NCBI GenBank assembly: GCA_002402755.1
Contig: DHGK01000208.1
Coordinates: forward strand, 1-7,067
Direction: 5' to 3'
From: Planctomycetes bacterium UBA4800
GTDB taxonomy: Bacteria; Planctomycetota; UBA8108; UBA8890; UBA8898
DNA: 7,067 nt
In this document: one piece after another, positions 1 to 6,997 of the stretch
How positions within the stretch are numbered: position 1 is the stretch's first letter
How the letters are laid out: each line of letters starts with the position of its first letter
The notes under the pieces: generated by a model
What the model was told of the DNA's origin: nothing
Databases searched by the model: none
The model's input: the letters and a program-made list of their open reading frames with translations, nothing else
Position numbers and translations under genes: made by a program

Positions 1-2
1 CG

Positions 3-20
3 AGAAAACCGTGAACGGTT
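3..20 (-). terminator. Possible intrinsic terminator after gene A
   Basis: On the minus strand, three bases after the TAG of gene A, AACCG (16-20) pairs with CGGTT (7-11) around a TTCA loop. The downstream arm runs into four T and then CT (8 down to 3). The stem is only five pairs, though flanking GAG/CTC could add three more across a small internal loop. The short stem makes it weak, but its position at the end of the block is right. Its upstream arm and loop overlap the repeated 12-mer. Confidence 0.4.
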
Positions 21-22
21 AC
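11..22. repeat. Left copy of the 12-bp framing motif GTGAACGGTTAC
   Basis: This 12-mer is the exact reverse complement of 6991-7002. It begins one base after the stop codon of gene A. Besides taking part in the terminator-like hairpin, it has the same central-CG partial dyad as the right copy and could be the operator of the next gene downstream, which lies beyond the window edge. Identity of the two copies is certain; function is inferred. Confidence 0.55.
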
Positions 23-23
23 T

Positions 24-1391
24 CTACTTCTTCAGGCGTGCGACCAGCCGGTGGACGGCCGCGACGACGTTCTCCTCCACGGTGGGGGCCCAGGGGCCGT
101 GGAAGCCGAAGTACACCATCGCATCGCCGCCCTCGTAGCCGCCCTCCTTCAGGACGCGCAGCGACGGAATGTAGGCGCAGAAGTCGTTCGCGTACCCGAT
201 GATCCAGGCGCACTCCTTGCCGCCGAGCTCGCGCTTGAGCCTGAGCGAGTAGTCGACGACGACCTCGCCGGCGAGCGCCGCCATCACCAGGGCGTCGCCG
301 AACTTGAGCACCTGCACGGGGTAGGGGTACTCGACGGGCAGCGAGCCCCGGGCGTCGAGAATGCCGAGCAGCCGGCGCGCCCGGCGCTGCACGTAGATGT
401 TCTGGTCGGCGAGCTGCTTCTCGATGTCGGCGCGCGACGGCGGCGCGCTGAAGGTGAGCGTCGCCTCCTCGTAGGCGGCGCGGACGGGCCCGGCGACGGC
501 CTTCATGGGGCCGCCGAGCACCGCGGCGACGGCATCGGCGAGCGCCTTGCCGTGGTTCTCCGCATCCTCGATCTTCCGGCGCGGATGGGGGTTCTGGTCG
601 GCGCCGCAGCCCGTGACGAAGAGCGCGACGGCGCCCGGCATGCGCTCCTCGATGCACGCCTGCGCGTAGCCGGCGTAATCGCCGCAGATCTTCTGGAGGG
701 CGAGCGTCGTGTTGTGGCAGGCGTAGCCGAACAGCACGGCCTTGATCGTGCCGTCGGCGCGCGCGATGCGCAGGACGGGCACGTCGTGGTCGATCGGACC
801 GGCCGGGTTCGTTCCTATGGTGACGCCGGCCGGGAGCGGTTGGCGGCGGTTGATCGCGAAGGAGGCCGTGCCGATGCCGTACTCCAGGCGGCACGGCTCG
901 ATGCTCCCGAGCGCCTTGCCGATCGCGTCCAGAAGAAGGTCCGGCAGCGCCCGCGAGTACTCGGCGACGATCTTGGCCTGCGTCTCCTCCAGGCCGTACA
1001 TGTCGATCGTGCGGTCCGCGTCGATGACCGGCGCCGAGTGCGTGTGTGTGAACGTGACCATGAGCCGCTCGCGCGGCACGCCGAACTTCTCCTTCACGCG
1101 CGCGGCCAGGTCGCGCACCATGGCGGCGGGAAGCCCGAGGAGGTCCATGGCGAGGACCACCGTGCGCGCGCCGGTCTCGTCCTCGATCGCGATCGCCTTG
1201 GCGAAGAGATCGTGGAGCTTGCCGTCGGACGGTGCCGTGCGCGCCGCGTACCCCGCGAGCCAGATCGGGTTTGCGGGCGTGATGACGGCCTTGCCGGCGC
1301 CGGCCTTGAGCGCCCCCTGGGCGAGCACGGAAGTGGCACAGAACGCGACCGCGCACGCGACCACGACCGACAGGCTCAATCGACTGGGCAT
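24..1391 (-). CDS. Exported neutral/alkaline ceramidase-like hydrolase, N-terminal-domain type (455 aa)
   Basis: A signal peptide covers residues 1-24, with probable cleavage SVLA|Q. The mature protein matches the neutral ceramidase N-terminal-domain family: KAGAGKAVITP (29-39), the metal-binding THTHSAP (115-121), FGYACHNTTL (221-230), CGDYAGYAQ (236-244), GCGADQNPHPR (261-271), AGE (374-376) and GYEGG (418-422). In characterised ceramidases zinc is held by two His, one Glu and one Tyr; His116/118, His226, Glu376 and Tyr419 are plausible equivalents. The segment that carries the catalytic Ser in those enzymes reads GADQNP here, with no Ser, and the C-terminal immunoglobulin-like domain of the roughly 670-residue bacterial enzymes is absent. 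It may therefore cleave another amide or ester, and ceramide is unproven. I chose ATG at 1391 over GTG at 1445 because it begins a clean signal peptide and has AAAGGGGG six bases upstream. Nine Cys in the full-length protein, most of them in the exported part, suggest disulfides. Last gene of the block, TAG stop. Confidence 0.9.
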   Translation of the reverse strand: MPSRLSLSVVVACAVAFCATSVLAQGALKAGAGKAVITPANPIWLAGYAARTAPSDGKLHDLFAKAIAIEDETGARTVVLAMDLLGLPAAMVRDLAARVKEKFGVPRERLMVTFTHTHSAPVIDADRTIDMYGLEETQAKIVAEYSRALPDLLLDAIGKALGSIEPCRLEYGIGTASFAINRRQPLPAGVTIGTNPAGPIDHDVPVLRIARADGTIKAVLFGYACHNTTLALQKICGDYAGYAQACIEERMPGAVALFVTGCGADQNPHPRRKIEDAENHGKALADAVAAVLGGPMKAVAGPVRAAYEEATLTFSAPPSRADIEKQLADQNIYVQRRARRLLGILDARGSLPVEYPYPVQVLKFGDALVMAALAGEVVVDYSLRLKRELGGKECAWIIGYANDFCAYIPSLRVLKEGGYEGGDAMVYFGFHGPWAPTVEENVVAAVHRLVARLKK

Positions 1392-1452
1392 GACGCGCCC
1401 CCTTTCTTCTCGGTGCCGCGGGTGACGGCGAAGGTCACGAAACACAATCTGC

Positions 1453-1481
1453 AGGATACCACCGGTCGGAAACAGGCGCCA
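1453..1481 (-). promoter_or_regulatory. Candidate extended -10 promoter for gene A
   Basis: On the minus strand TGGTATCCT (1453-1461) matches the extended -10 form TGnTATAAT, with 4 of 6 bases of the -10 box. At 17-base spacing the -35 would be TGGCGC (1476-1481), a weak match, which extended -10 promoters can tolerate. Initiation near 1446 would give gene A a leader of about 55 nt. This could give gene A independent expression within the block. Confidence 0.35.
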
Positions 1482-1496
1482 GCGGCGCGCCGCGCC
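1475..1496 (-). terminator. Weak terminator-like GC hairpin after gene B
   Basis: Just after the stop of gene B, GGCGC (1492-1496 read on minus) pairs with GCGCC (1475-1479). The interior includes a perfect 12-bp palindrome, GCGGCGCGCCGC (1482-1493). It is followed on the minus strand only by TGTTTCC, a poor T-run. It may cause partial termination or 3'-end stabilisation; a chance GC-rich dyad cannot be excluded. Confidence 0.3.
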
Positions 1497-1502
1497 GGGC
1501 GT

Positions 1503-3494
1503 CTACTCGTTCGTGAAGGTGTACCGTCCTTTCTCGTCGACCGAGCCCTCGAACACGCAGCCTCCGGCGCGCACGCGCAGCGCGCCGCCGAGCCACCGGC
1601 AGCTCACCGGGCCGTCGCCGCCGGCGGCGTTCGCGAAGAGGTGCTTCCCGTGCTCGGCGAGGTCGTGCTCCTTCCCGTCTCTCCATATCCGCGTCTCGCC
1701 GGGCGTCGTGCCGAACGCGAGCTTCACCGCGCGCCCGTCGCGGCCCCTGTAGCCCGCGACACCCGCGTCGAGCCGCTCGGCATCGAGCGCGCTCTTTGCC
1801 AGGACATCGCGCCGAAAGGCGTCGAAGCCGTCCTCGGGCTCCTCGCCGATCTCGATCGCGAAGCCGCAGTACGCGCCTCCGAGGCCCTTGGCGCTCAGCA
1901 CCTTGTGCTCCGGGAACCCGGGCTCGTTTCCCTGCCCGCGCGCAAAGTCCGCGTCCCGCGCCGCATCGCCTGCCGGCTGCGTGATGCCGAGCGGCCTGAG
2001 CGCGATCCACGTGCGCTCGCAGGCCAGAAAGGTGACGCCGCCCTCGGCCGCGACGGCGACCGACTTCGGCATCACCCAGCACCACGGCGCATCGCCCGCC
2101 GCGACGAGCCACACGGCAATGTTGCCGTGCTGCGCCACGCGGTTCTCGCCCGCGATCTTCCCCTTGGCGTACTTCGGCGAGCCCATGTAACGCGGATCGG
2201 GCCCCGGGCAGCACTGGATGTCCGCGACGCCGCGCCGCGAATCGTAGGCCATGATCTTGAACCCGTTGACATCGCCCGCGCCGCTCGATGTGCCCCCGAC
2301 AAGGCTCCCGAACTGATACGTGCGGCCGAAGAACTGGGTCTCGAGATACCGGGGCCCGCGATCCAGCTCGTTCGCGACCGACGCCTCGTAGTGGGCCTTC
2401 GCGGCGAGGAGCTCGACGGGCCGCTCGAAGTTCTTGCGGGCCAGATGCACGACCGCGAGCGGCGGGCGGTAGCCGCTCGTCAGGATGTGCACCTCGTCGG
2501 ACTCGAAGGCGTGCTCCAGGACGGGGCAGTCGCCGAAGTACACCCAGAGCATCGAGGCCGCGCTGCCGCCGAAGGGCTGCACGTGGTTGTAGTCGCGCTT
2601 CGTCGGGCCGTTGAATCCGCCGCGGTAGTACTTGACGGCACCGGTCGCCATCACGAAGTCGAGCGCCGCCTTCGCCGCGAGCTTCACGGCGGGGTCCTTT
2701 GCGAAATCGTACAGGTTGAGGAGCGGCGCCATGGAATGGCCGTGGTAGTTCTCGGAGTCCCACTCGCCGAGCCCCACGCGATGAAGCGCCTTGGCGTAGT
2801 CGAGGAGCATCGCGCGGTAGCGGCGGCGCGTCTCCTCGTTGCCCGTCTCCTCGGCCATGAGGTAGACGGACGTGGCGCGCATGAGGAAGAGGTTCTCGGT
2901 CGCGCGCACGTCGACCCAACTGTTCTTGACGTCCGGGCCCCAGCCCGGGCCCGGCCCCTTGTACGCGTAGTGCGGCCGCCTGAGCGGGTCCTTCTCGGTC
3001 CAGCGCTTCGCGCCCTCGACCATCCGGCGCGTGTAGGCTCGATCCAGAAAATCGCCGAAGAAGAAGTACTTCCGCATCTGGTGCTTGAGCGTGAAGCAGG
3101 CGTAGTAATCGATTCCCGCGGTCTCGCGGTGCCACTCGGCGGCTTGGGCATCCTCAGCCTGCAGGGCGGGCAGCGCCGTCCGCGCGAGCCCCCCGAGCGC
3201 CTGCGCCATCAGGATTCCGTATCCCCGCTTCTCGTTCTCGAAGTAGGTGTTGGCGCCGCCCATCGGCTTCCGGCTCTGCTCCCGCAGGATGAAGTCCGCC
3301 CGCGCCGCGAACTCCGCCTCGAGCTCGCGGGGCCAGGGATTGCGCAGCGCATCGTCAACGGGCCAGGGCGCCACGACGAGCCGTCCGCCTTCCTCGCACA
3401 CCACGTCGGAGAGCTTCCTCTCCGCGGCGCGCGCGACGGGACAGACGGCGACCGCGCAGGCGAGACACGCAAGAGCACGGTGTGCTGAGCGCAT
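1503..3494 (-). CDS. Exported protein of unknown function with toroid-like helical N-terminal half, possible glycan-active enzyme (663 aa)
   Basis: Residues 1-23 form a signal peptide (basic start, hydrophobic core, likely cleavage after ARA at 21-23). No convincing lipobox is seen despite Cys10 and Cys13. Residues about 50-380 are helix-rich with aromatic and acidic motifs: RKPMGGANTYFENE (75-88), NSWVDVRATENLF (191-203), EWDSENYHGHSM (244-255), LLNLYDFAKDP (258-268) and GGFNGPTKRDYNH (292-304). Regularly spaced helices carrying conserved Tyr, His, Asp and Glu recall the (alpha/alpha)-toroid folds of polysaccharide lyases and six-hairpin glycosidases. Residues about 380-663 look beta-rich, as in the C-terminal beta-sandwich of such enzymes. 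I cannot assign a named family, so lyase or glycosidase activity is an inference. The start has AAGGAG seven bases upstream (3502-3507); the stop is TAG. It lies 41 bp after gene C and is probably co-transcribed. Tyr250, His251, His253 and Tyr302 are candidate active-site residues by conservation style only. Confidence 0.88.
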   Translation of the reverse strand: MRSAHRALACLACAVAVCPVARAAERKLSDVVCEEGGRLVVAPWPVDDALRNPWPRELEAEFAARADFILREQSRKPMGGANTYFENEKRGYGILMAQALGGLARTALPALQAEDAQAAEWHRETAGIDYYACFTLKHQMRKYFFFGDFLDRAYTRRMVEGAKRWTEKDPLRRPHYAYKGPGPGWGPDVKNSWVDVRATENLFLMRATSVYLMAEETGNEETRRRYRAMLLDYAKALHRVGLGEWDSENYHGHSMAPLLNLYDFAKDPAVKLAAKAALDFVMATGAVKYYRGGFNGPTKRDYNHVQPFGGSAASMLWVYFGDCPVLEHAFESDEVHILTSGYRPPLAVVHLARKNFERPVELLAAKAHYEASVANELDRGPRYLETQFFGRTYQFGSLVGGTSSGAGDVNGFKIMAYDSRRGVADIQCCPGPDPRYMGSPKYAKGKIAGENRVAQHGNIAVWLVAAGDAPWCWVMPKSVAVAAEGGVTFLACERTWIALRPLGITQPAGDAARDADFARGQGNEPGFPEHKVLSAKGLGGAYCGFAIEIGEEPEDGFDAFRRDVLAKSALDAERLDAGVAGYRGRDGRAVKLAFGTTPGETRIWRDGKEHDLAEHGKHLFANAAGGDGPVSCRWLGGALRVRAGGCVFEGSVDEKGRYTFTNE

Positions 3495-3511
3495 GGCGAT
3501 GCTCCTTCGCT

Positions 3512-3532
3512 GCCGGGACGCTCGCGCCCGGC
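3512..3532 (-). promoter_or_regulatory. Intercistronic hairpin between genes C and B, next to the SD of B
   Basis: GCCGGG (3512-3517) pairs perfectly with CCCGGC (3527-3532). Two further C-G pairs can form inside with one bulged base, leaving a four-base CGAG loop. On the minus strand the stem begins 3 nt after the TAG of gene C and ends 4 nt before the AAGGAG of gene B (3502-3507). There is no T-run, so transcription termination is unlikely. An mRNA-stability, processing or translational-spacing role is possible. Confidence 0.5.
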
Positions 3533-3535
3533 CGG

Positions 3536-6500
3536 CTACTTCACCCGCGGGTGCAGGACACGCTCGATGGCCGCGCGGATGGCGTCGGCGTTGTACCCCA
3601 GGTCGCGCGCCCGCCGGTACATGGCCGCCGCCGCATCCGATTTCCCGAGCTTCTCCAGGCAGTACGCGAGATTGTACGCGATCTCGTCCTTCTCCGCGCG
3701 CGGGTCGTTCGGGGCCAGCGCCAGCGCCTGCGCGAGGAGCTTCTCCGCGGCCGCGAGTTCGTTGCGCATGCCGAGGCCCAGCCCCTTCAGGAAGACGAGC
3801 TTGTACTCGGGCGCGCCCCGTTGTGCTGCCGCGGCGATGCTCGCGAAGGCGTCATCGACGCGATTCGCATGGAGTTGCACGCGCGCCAGCGCGACGAGGG
3901 TGCTCCAGCGTCCGGGGGGTGCGGCCTTGGCCAGGCGTGTGAAGTGCTCGACGATCGGCATGTCGCCCGCGGCGGGCCCCGGCCGGTACCCATCGACGGC
4001 GCACAACGCGGCCGTGTCGTGGATGCCGCGGGCCCTGCGGAGATGCGCGCGCCGTTCGGCGCCCATGTCGGCGGTGCGATCCGCGAGCAGGAAGGCCGCG
4101 CACTCGAGCGACCACGAGTCGCGCTCGGCGGCGAGGGCCTCGTAGATGTCGAGCGCGCCGGAAAAACTCCTGTTCCCGATCTTCCGGAAGAAGTCGCGCA
4201 GCATGCGGCCGTGCCGCAGCCGGGTCCTTGCCGCGCGCACCTGCTCCTCGGAGAATCCGCGCAGCATGTCCTCCGGCAGGGCGCCGGGCGCCGCGGCCGC
4301 GAGCTGCGCGAGGATCTCCGCATCCTTGTCGAAGTATCCCAGGGGGCTGGAGAACTCGAGAATGGGGAACAGATCGCGATTGACGGCGCCTTCCCCCGCC
4401 CAGGCCCGCAGGACGGCGCCGTCGCAGATGAAGTAGCGGAACAGATCCTCGGGCGCGTCGATGCCGATGGACGCGAGGCTCGAGCCCACCGCCTCGGCAG
4501 CCAGGGCTTCGGCGACTCGGGCGCGGTCGATGCGCACGGGCTCGCACGACGCGAGGAGCAGCGTGTCGCCCACGCTGTTGCCCCAGACCGTCACGTGCGG
4601 AAACACGCGCAGGAACGTGCGGACCGCCGTGGCATAGTCCTCGCCGCGGATGTTGTAGCCGTAGACCCACTGGCACACGACCCCGCCGGGGCGCAGGCGA
4701 TCGCGCACGATGCGATGGAACTCCTCGGTGAACAGATTGCCGATCCCTGCGATCCAGAAGTTCGAGGGCTCCGAGCTGATCACATCGTAGCGCCGCGCGG
4801 TGTGGGCCAGATGGTTGCGCCCGTCGCCGATGATCGTCCTCACCTTCGGATTCTCGAGCGCCCTGCCGTTCACGTCCGCGAAGTGGAGCCGCGCCGCCTC
4901 GACCACCTCGGGAGAGAGCTCGAGCAGGTCGATCGATCCGACATCCCGGTGGGCCGCCATGGCGCCGAGCGACATGCCGCCGCCCAGGCCGAGGTTCAGG
5001 CAGGCACGCGGATCGGCGTGGACGAGCACGGGCAGGTGTCCGTTGAGAAGCTGCGTGTCCAGATCGAACGAGGACTCGCCGGCCGATGCATCGGCCTTGC
5101 CGGTGATGTGGAGCGAGCGATGGCCGTCCGCGCGCCTGTGCAGCACCGCGACCGAGCAGGCTTCGCCGTCGCGGTAGTACGGCACATCCCACCAGCCGAG
5201 GAGCGCCTCCACGTAGGCGTCGTGGCTCTTGAAACCGTGCGCAAGGTAGACTCCCTTGATCGATCCTTGCGCGAAGATTGCCGGGTTCCAGTACCTGCGG
5301 GCGCGCTCCGGCGCCGGCGGGGCGCCCGCGTCGAGGACTCCGGCGGGCCGCGTCGCATAGCAGAACCCGAGGAGCGCCGCGATGACCGCAGCCGCAAGGG
5401 CGCAGCGCCGGCCGCGCGATCCGCCGGGCGCCGCACGCAGGACGGCGATGCCCGTCGCGAGACCCGCGCCCGCGGCGAGATACAGAAGCGCCCAGATCCT
5501 GCCCGCGAGCGGCACGAGCACGAAGCCCGTGATCGCGGTGCCGAGAATCGCGCCGACCGTGTTCGATGCGTAGGCGATGCCGACGGCGCTGCCGATCGCC
5601 TGCGGCGACAGCGCCCGCACGCGGCCGACGATGGGAAACGCCATGCCCATGAGGATTGTCGAAGGCAGGATCACGAGGGCCGCCTGCAGCGCCCCCGCCT
5701 GCATGAACGCGATGAAGTCGAACGTGCCGGGCGCGCCGGACCGGACCGCCGCGGCCATGTCGGAGGCGAAGCGCGCGGGAAGAACGCCGAGCCGGGGGAT
5801 CGCGGCCGTCGATGCGGCCGCGGTCGCGACGAGAATCCAGCCGAAGGCGGCGATGGGCCGCGCGAGGCGGTCCGCGAACAGCCCCGCGATCCACCCGCCG
5901 AGCGCCAGGCCGAGAATGAAGATGGCGACGATCACGGAGAAACCGTACGTGCTGTGGCCGATGGCGATGACGAGCGCCCGCGTCCAGCCCAGTTGCAGGC
6001 ACATGTTGACGAAGCCCGAGACGCCGTAGGCGATGACGACGATGCGCACGGCGCGCGACACGGTGATCGGCGCCGGCGCGCCCGCGTGCGAGGGCGGCGC
6101 CGCGGCGCGCGTCGCGCGCTCCCGGGCGTGCCGCGCGCCCTTGTGCGCCGGCGCGGGCGTTCGTGCCCGCGCGTGCGCCACGAGAATGGCGATGCCGACC
6201 AGGATATCGAGCGCGGCCGCGAGAACGGCCGTGCCCGCCAGGCCCATGCGGAGGATGAGATAGAACCCGGCCGCCGCGGCGCCTGCCACGGCGCCGAGCG
6301 CGTTGACGCCGTAGAGCGCGCCCAGGCGCGCCCCCACGTGGGTGAGGTTGCTCGTCACGTGCCGCGCGAGGACGGGCAGCGTCGCGCCCATGAACGCCGT
6401 GGGAAGCAGGATGCTCGCCGCGCAGACGAGGGCCTTCGCGATCGTGAAGAAGGGGTGGTCCGGCTGCCCGTCGTTCAGGCGGTACACGGCGCCGAGAACC

Positions 6501-6781
6501 GGCGAGGCGATCCGGAGCAGCGGGAACACGGCGAGGCTGCCGAGCCCGACGCCTATGACAAGCCACGCGTATACCCGCAGCGGCGACTCGACGCGGTCGG
6601 CGATCCTCCCGCCCAGGGCGCTTCCGAGCGCGAGCCCTCCCATGAACACGGCGACGACGACCGTGATCGAGAGATTCGAGGTCCCCATCGTGTGGACGAA
6701 GAGGCGGCTCCAGACGATCTCGTAGACCAGGGCCGAGAATCCGGAGACGAAGAAGCACGCGTAAATCCACGCTCGTGCCAT
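3536..6781 (-). CDS. Fused polytopic membrane protein / spermidine-synthase-like domain / TPR-like repeats (1081 aa)
   Basis: Residues 1-480 are strongly hydrophobic, with about 12-13 likely membrane helices in two related halves; MFS-like loop motifs occur at 53-63 (GSALGGRIADR) and near 291-305 (GLALGG...FADR). An Ala/Arg/His-rich linker (203-240) separates them. Residues 505-750 resemble spermidine synthase: SAM-binding GLGGG (598-602), acidic ELSPE (621-625), GDGR (652-655) and SSEPSNFW (669-676). The DSSDP-type signature with the catalytic Asp of true aminopropyltransferases is replaced by SSEPS, so polyamine synthesis is doubtful. Residues 956-1067 form about three TPR-like helix pairs (NELAAAEKLLAQALALAPND; AYNLAYCLEKLG). 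The start is supported by AAGGAG seven bases upstream (6789-6794); the stop is TAG. It is the first gene of the apparent operon and shares SD spacing with gene B (spacers CCATCGC and CATCGCC). Known family: membrane-bound 'fused MFS/spermidine synthase' proteins, whose function is mostly undefined. Architecture is confident; substrate is unknown. Confidence 0.9.
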   Translation of the reverse strand: MARAWIYACFFVSGFSALVYEIVWSRLFVHTMGTSNLSITVVVAVFMGGLALGSALGGRIADRVESPLRVYAWLVIGVGLGSLAVFPLLRIASPVLGAVYRLNDGQPDHPFFTIAKALVCAASILLPTAFMGATLPVLARHVTSNLTHVGARLGALYGVNALGAVAGAAAAGFYLILRMGLAGTAVLAAALDILVGIAILVAHARARTPAPAHKGARHARERATRAAAPPSHAGAPAPITVSRAVRIVVIAYGVSGFVNMCLQLGWTRALVIAIGHSTYGFSVIVAIFILGLALGGWIAGLFADRLARPIAAFGWILVATAAASTAAIPRLGVLPARFASDMAAAVRSGAPGTFDFIAFMQAGALQAALVILPSTILMGMAFPIVGRVRALSPQAIGSAVGIAYASNTVGAILGTAITGFVLVPLAGRIWALLYLAAGAGLATGIAVLRAAPGGSRGRRCALAAAVIAALLGFCYATRPAGVLDAGAPPAPERARRYWNPAIFAQGSIKGVYLAHGFKSHDAYVEALLGWWDVPYYRDGEACSVAVLHRRADGHRSLHITGKADASAGESSFDLDTQLLNGHLPVLVHADPRACLNLGLGGGMSLGAMAAHRDVGSIDLLELSPEVVEAARLHFADVNGRALENPKVRTIIGDGRNHLAHTARRYDVISSEPSNFWIAGIGNLFTEEFHRIVRDRLRPGGVVCQWVYGYNIRGEDYATAVRTFLRVFPHVTVWGNSVGDTLLLASCEPVRIDRARVAEALAAEAVGSSLASIGIDAPEDLFRYFICDGAVLRAWAGEGAVNRDLFPILEFSSPLGYFDKDAEILAQLAAAAPGALPEDMLRGFSEEQVRAARTRLRHGRMLRDFFRKIGNRSFSGALDIYEALAAERDSWSLECAAFLLADRTADMGAERRAHLRRARGIHDTAALCAVDGYRPGPAAGDMPIVEHFTRLAKAAPPGRWSTLVALARVQLHANRVDDAFASIAAAAQRGAPEYKLVFLKGLGLGMRNELAAAEKLLAQALALAPNDPRAEKDEIAYNLAYCLEKLGKSDAAAAMYRRARDLGYNADAIRAAIERVLHPRVK

Positions 6782-6811
6782 GCGATGGCTCCTTGTCGAC
6801 GTCCCGATGCG

Positions 6812-6840
6812 AGCTTACAGACACGGAAGGGGCTCGACAA
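6812..6840 (-). promoter_or_regulatory. Candidate sigma70-type promoter of gene C
   Basis: Read on the minus strand, TTGTCG (6835-6840) and TAAGCT (6812-6817) are separated by 17 bases, the optimal spacing. The -35 matches TTGACA at 4 of 6 positions and the -10 fits the relaxed TAnnnT pattern seen in many GC-rich bacteria. Predicted initiation near 6805 leaves a leader of about 24 nt containing the AAGGAG ribosome binding site of gene C. Both boxes are imperfect, so this is an inference. Confidence 0.42.
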
Positions 6841-6904
6841 GGCGGGATGCGCGCGCGCGGCCGGCGTGTCGCGGTCCGGCCGCCCCGCCGCCCGCGCCCT
6901 GGCC

Positions 6905-6930
6905 GGACTGCGCCGCATACGCGGCGGTCC
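6905..6930. other. GC-rich hairpin in the region upstream of gene C
   Basis: GGAC (6905-6908), CGCCGC (6911-6916), loop ATAC (6917-6920), GCGGCG (6921-6926) and GTCC (6927-6930) form a ten-pair stem with a two-base TG bulge. No T-run follows on either strand, so it is not a typical intrinsic terminator. It would lie in the leader only if transcription of gene C starts upstream of 6930. The rest of 6841-6973 is very G+C-rich and shows no gene with a ribosome binding site. Confidence 0.45.
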
Positions 6931-6973
6931 TCCCGTGCGAGCGCCGTTGCGCGGCGCCTTGACGCCTGCAGGA

Positions 6974-6997
6974 CGAAGCTTCGATAATCGGTAACCG
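6974..6997. repeat. Cluster of overlapping short palindromes
   Basis: Three perfect dyads follow one another: CGAAGCTTCG (6974-6983), CGATAATCG (6982-6990, odd centre) and CGGTAACCG (6989-6997, odd centre). The last two are near copies on a 7-bp step (CGRTAAY repeated). The block runs directly into the operator-like 12-mer and is clearly more A+T-rich than its surroundings. It could be a composite protein-binding region or a distal promoter; no confident -35/-10 pair was found in it. Confidence 0.5.

Noticed and set aside
1392..1445. Upstream GTG start for gene A adding 18 residues
   Set aside because: The extension is basic and polar and would bury the signal peptide. The ATG at 1391 has a good SD and starts a normal signal peptide.
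51..3488. Plus-strand open frame of 1145 codons
   Set aside because: It lies codon-on-codon opposite genes A and B, has no recognisable domain, signal peptide or ribosome binding site, and shows the Arg/Ala/Val/His/Asp-rich composition typical of antisense shadows. The minus-strand genes have signal peptides, SD sites and family motifs.
4866..4873. CCGTTCAC inside gene C, matching part of the 12-mer
   Set aside because: Only 8 bp match, within a coding region, and without the A+T-containing half of the motif; expected by chance.
3852..6824. Minus-strand open frame of 990 codons overlapping gene C in another frame
   Set aside because: Very Arg/Gly/Ala/His-rich with no membrane or enzyme motifs; it is a frame shadow of gene C.
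6849..6859. Alternating GC run upstream of gene C
   Set aside because: Short and unremarkable in DNA of this composition; no supporting structure around it.
3482..6994. Plus-strand open frame of 1170 codons
   Set aside because: It is the codon-on-codon shadow of gene C, with low-complexity charged composition and no domain. Gene C has clear membrane helices, SAM motifs and an SD site.
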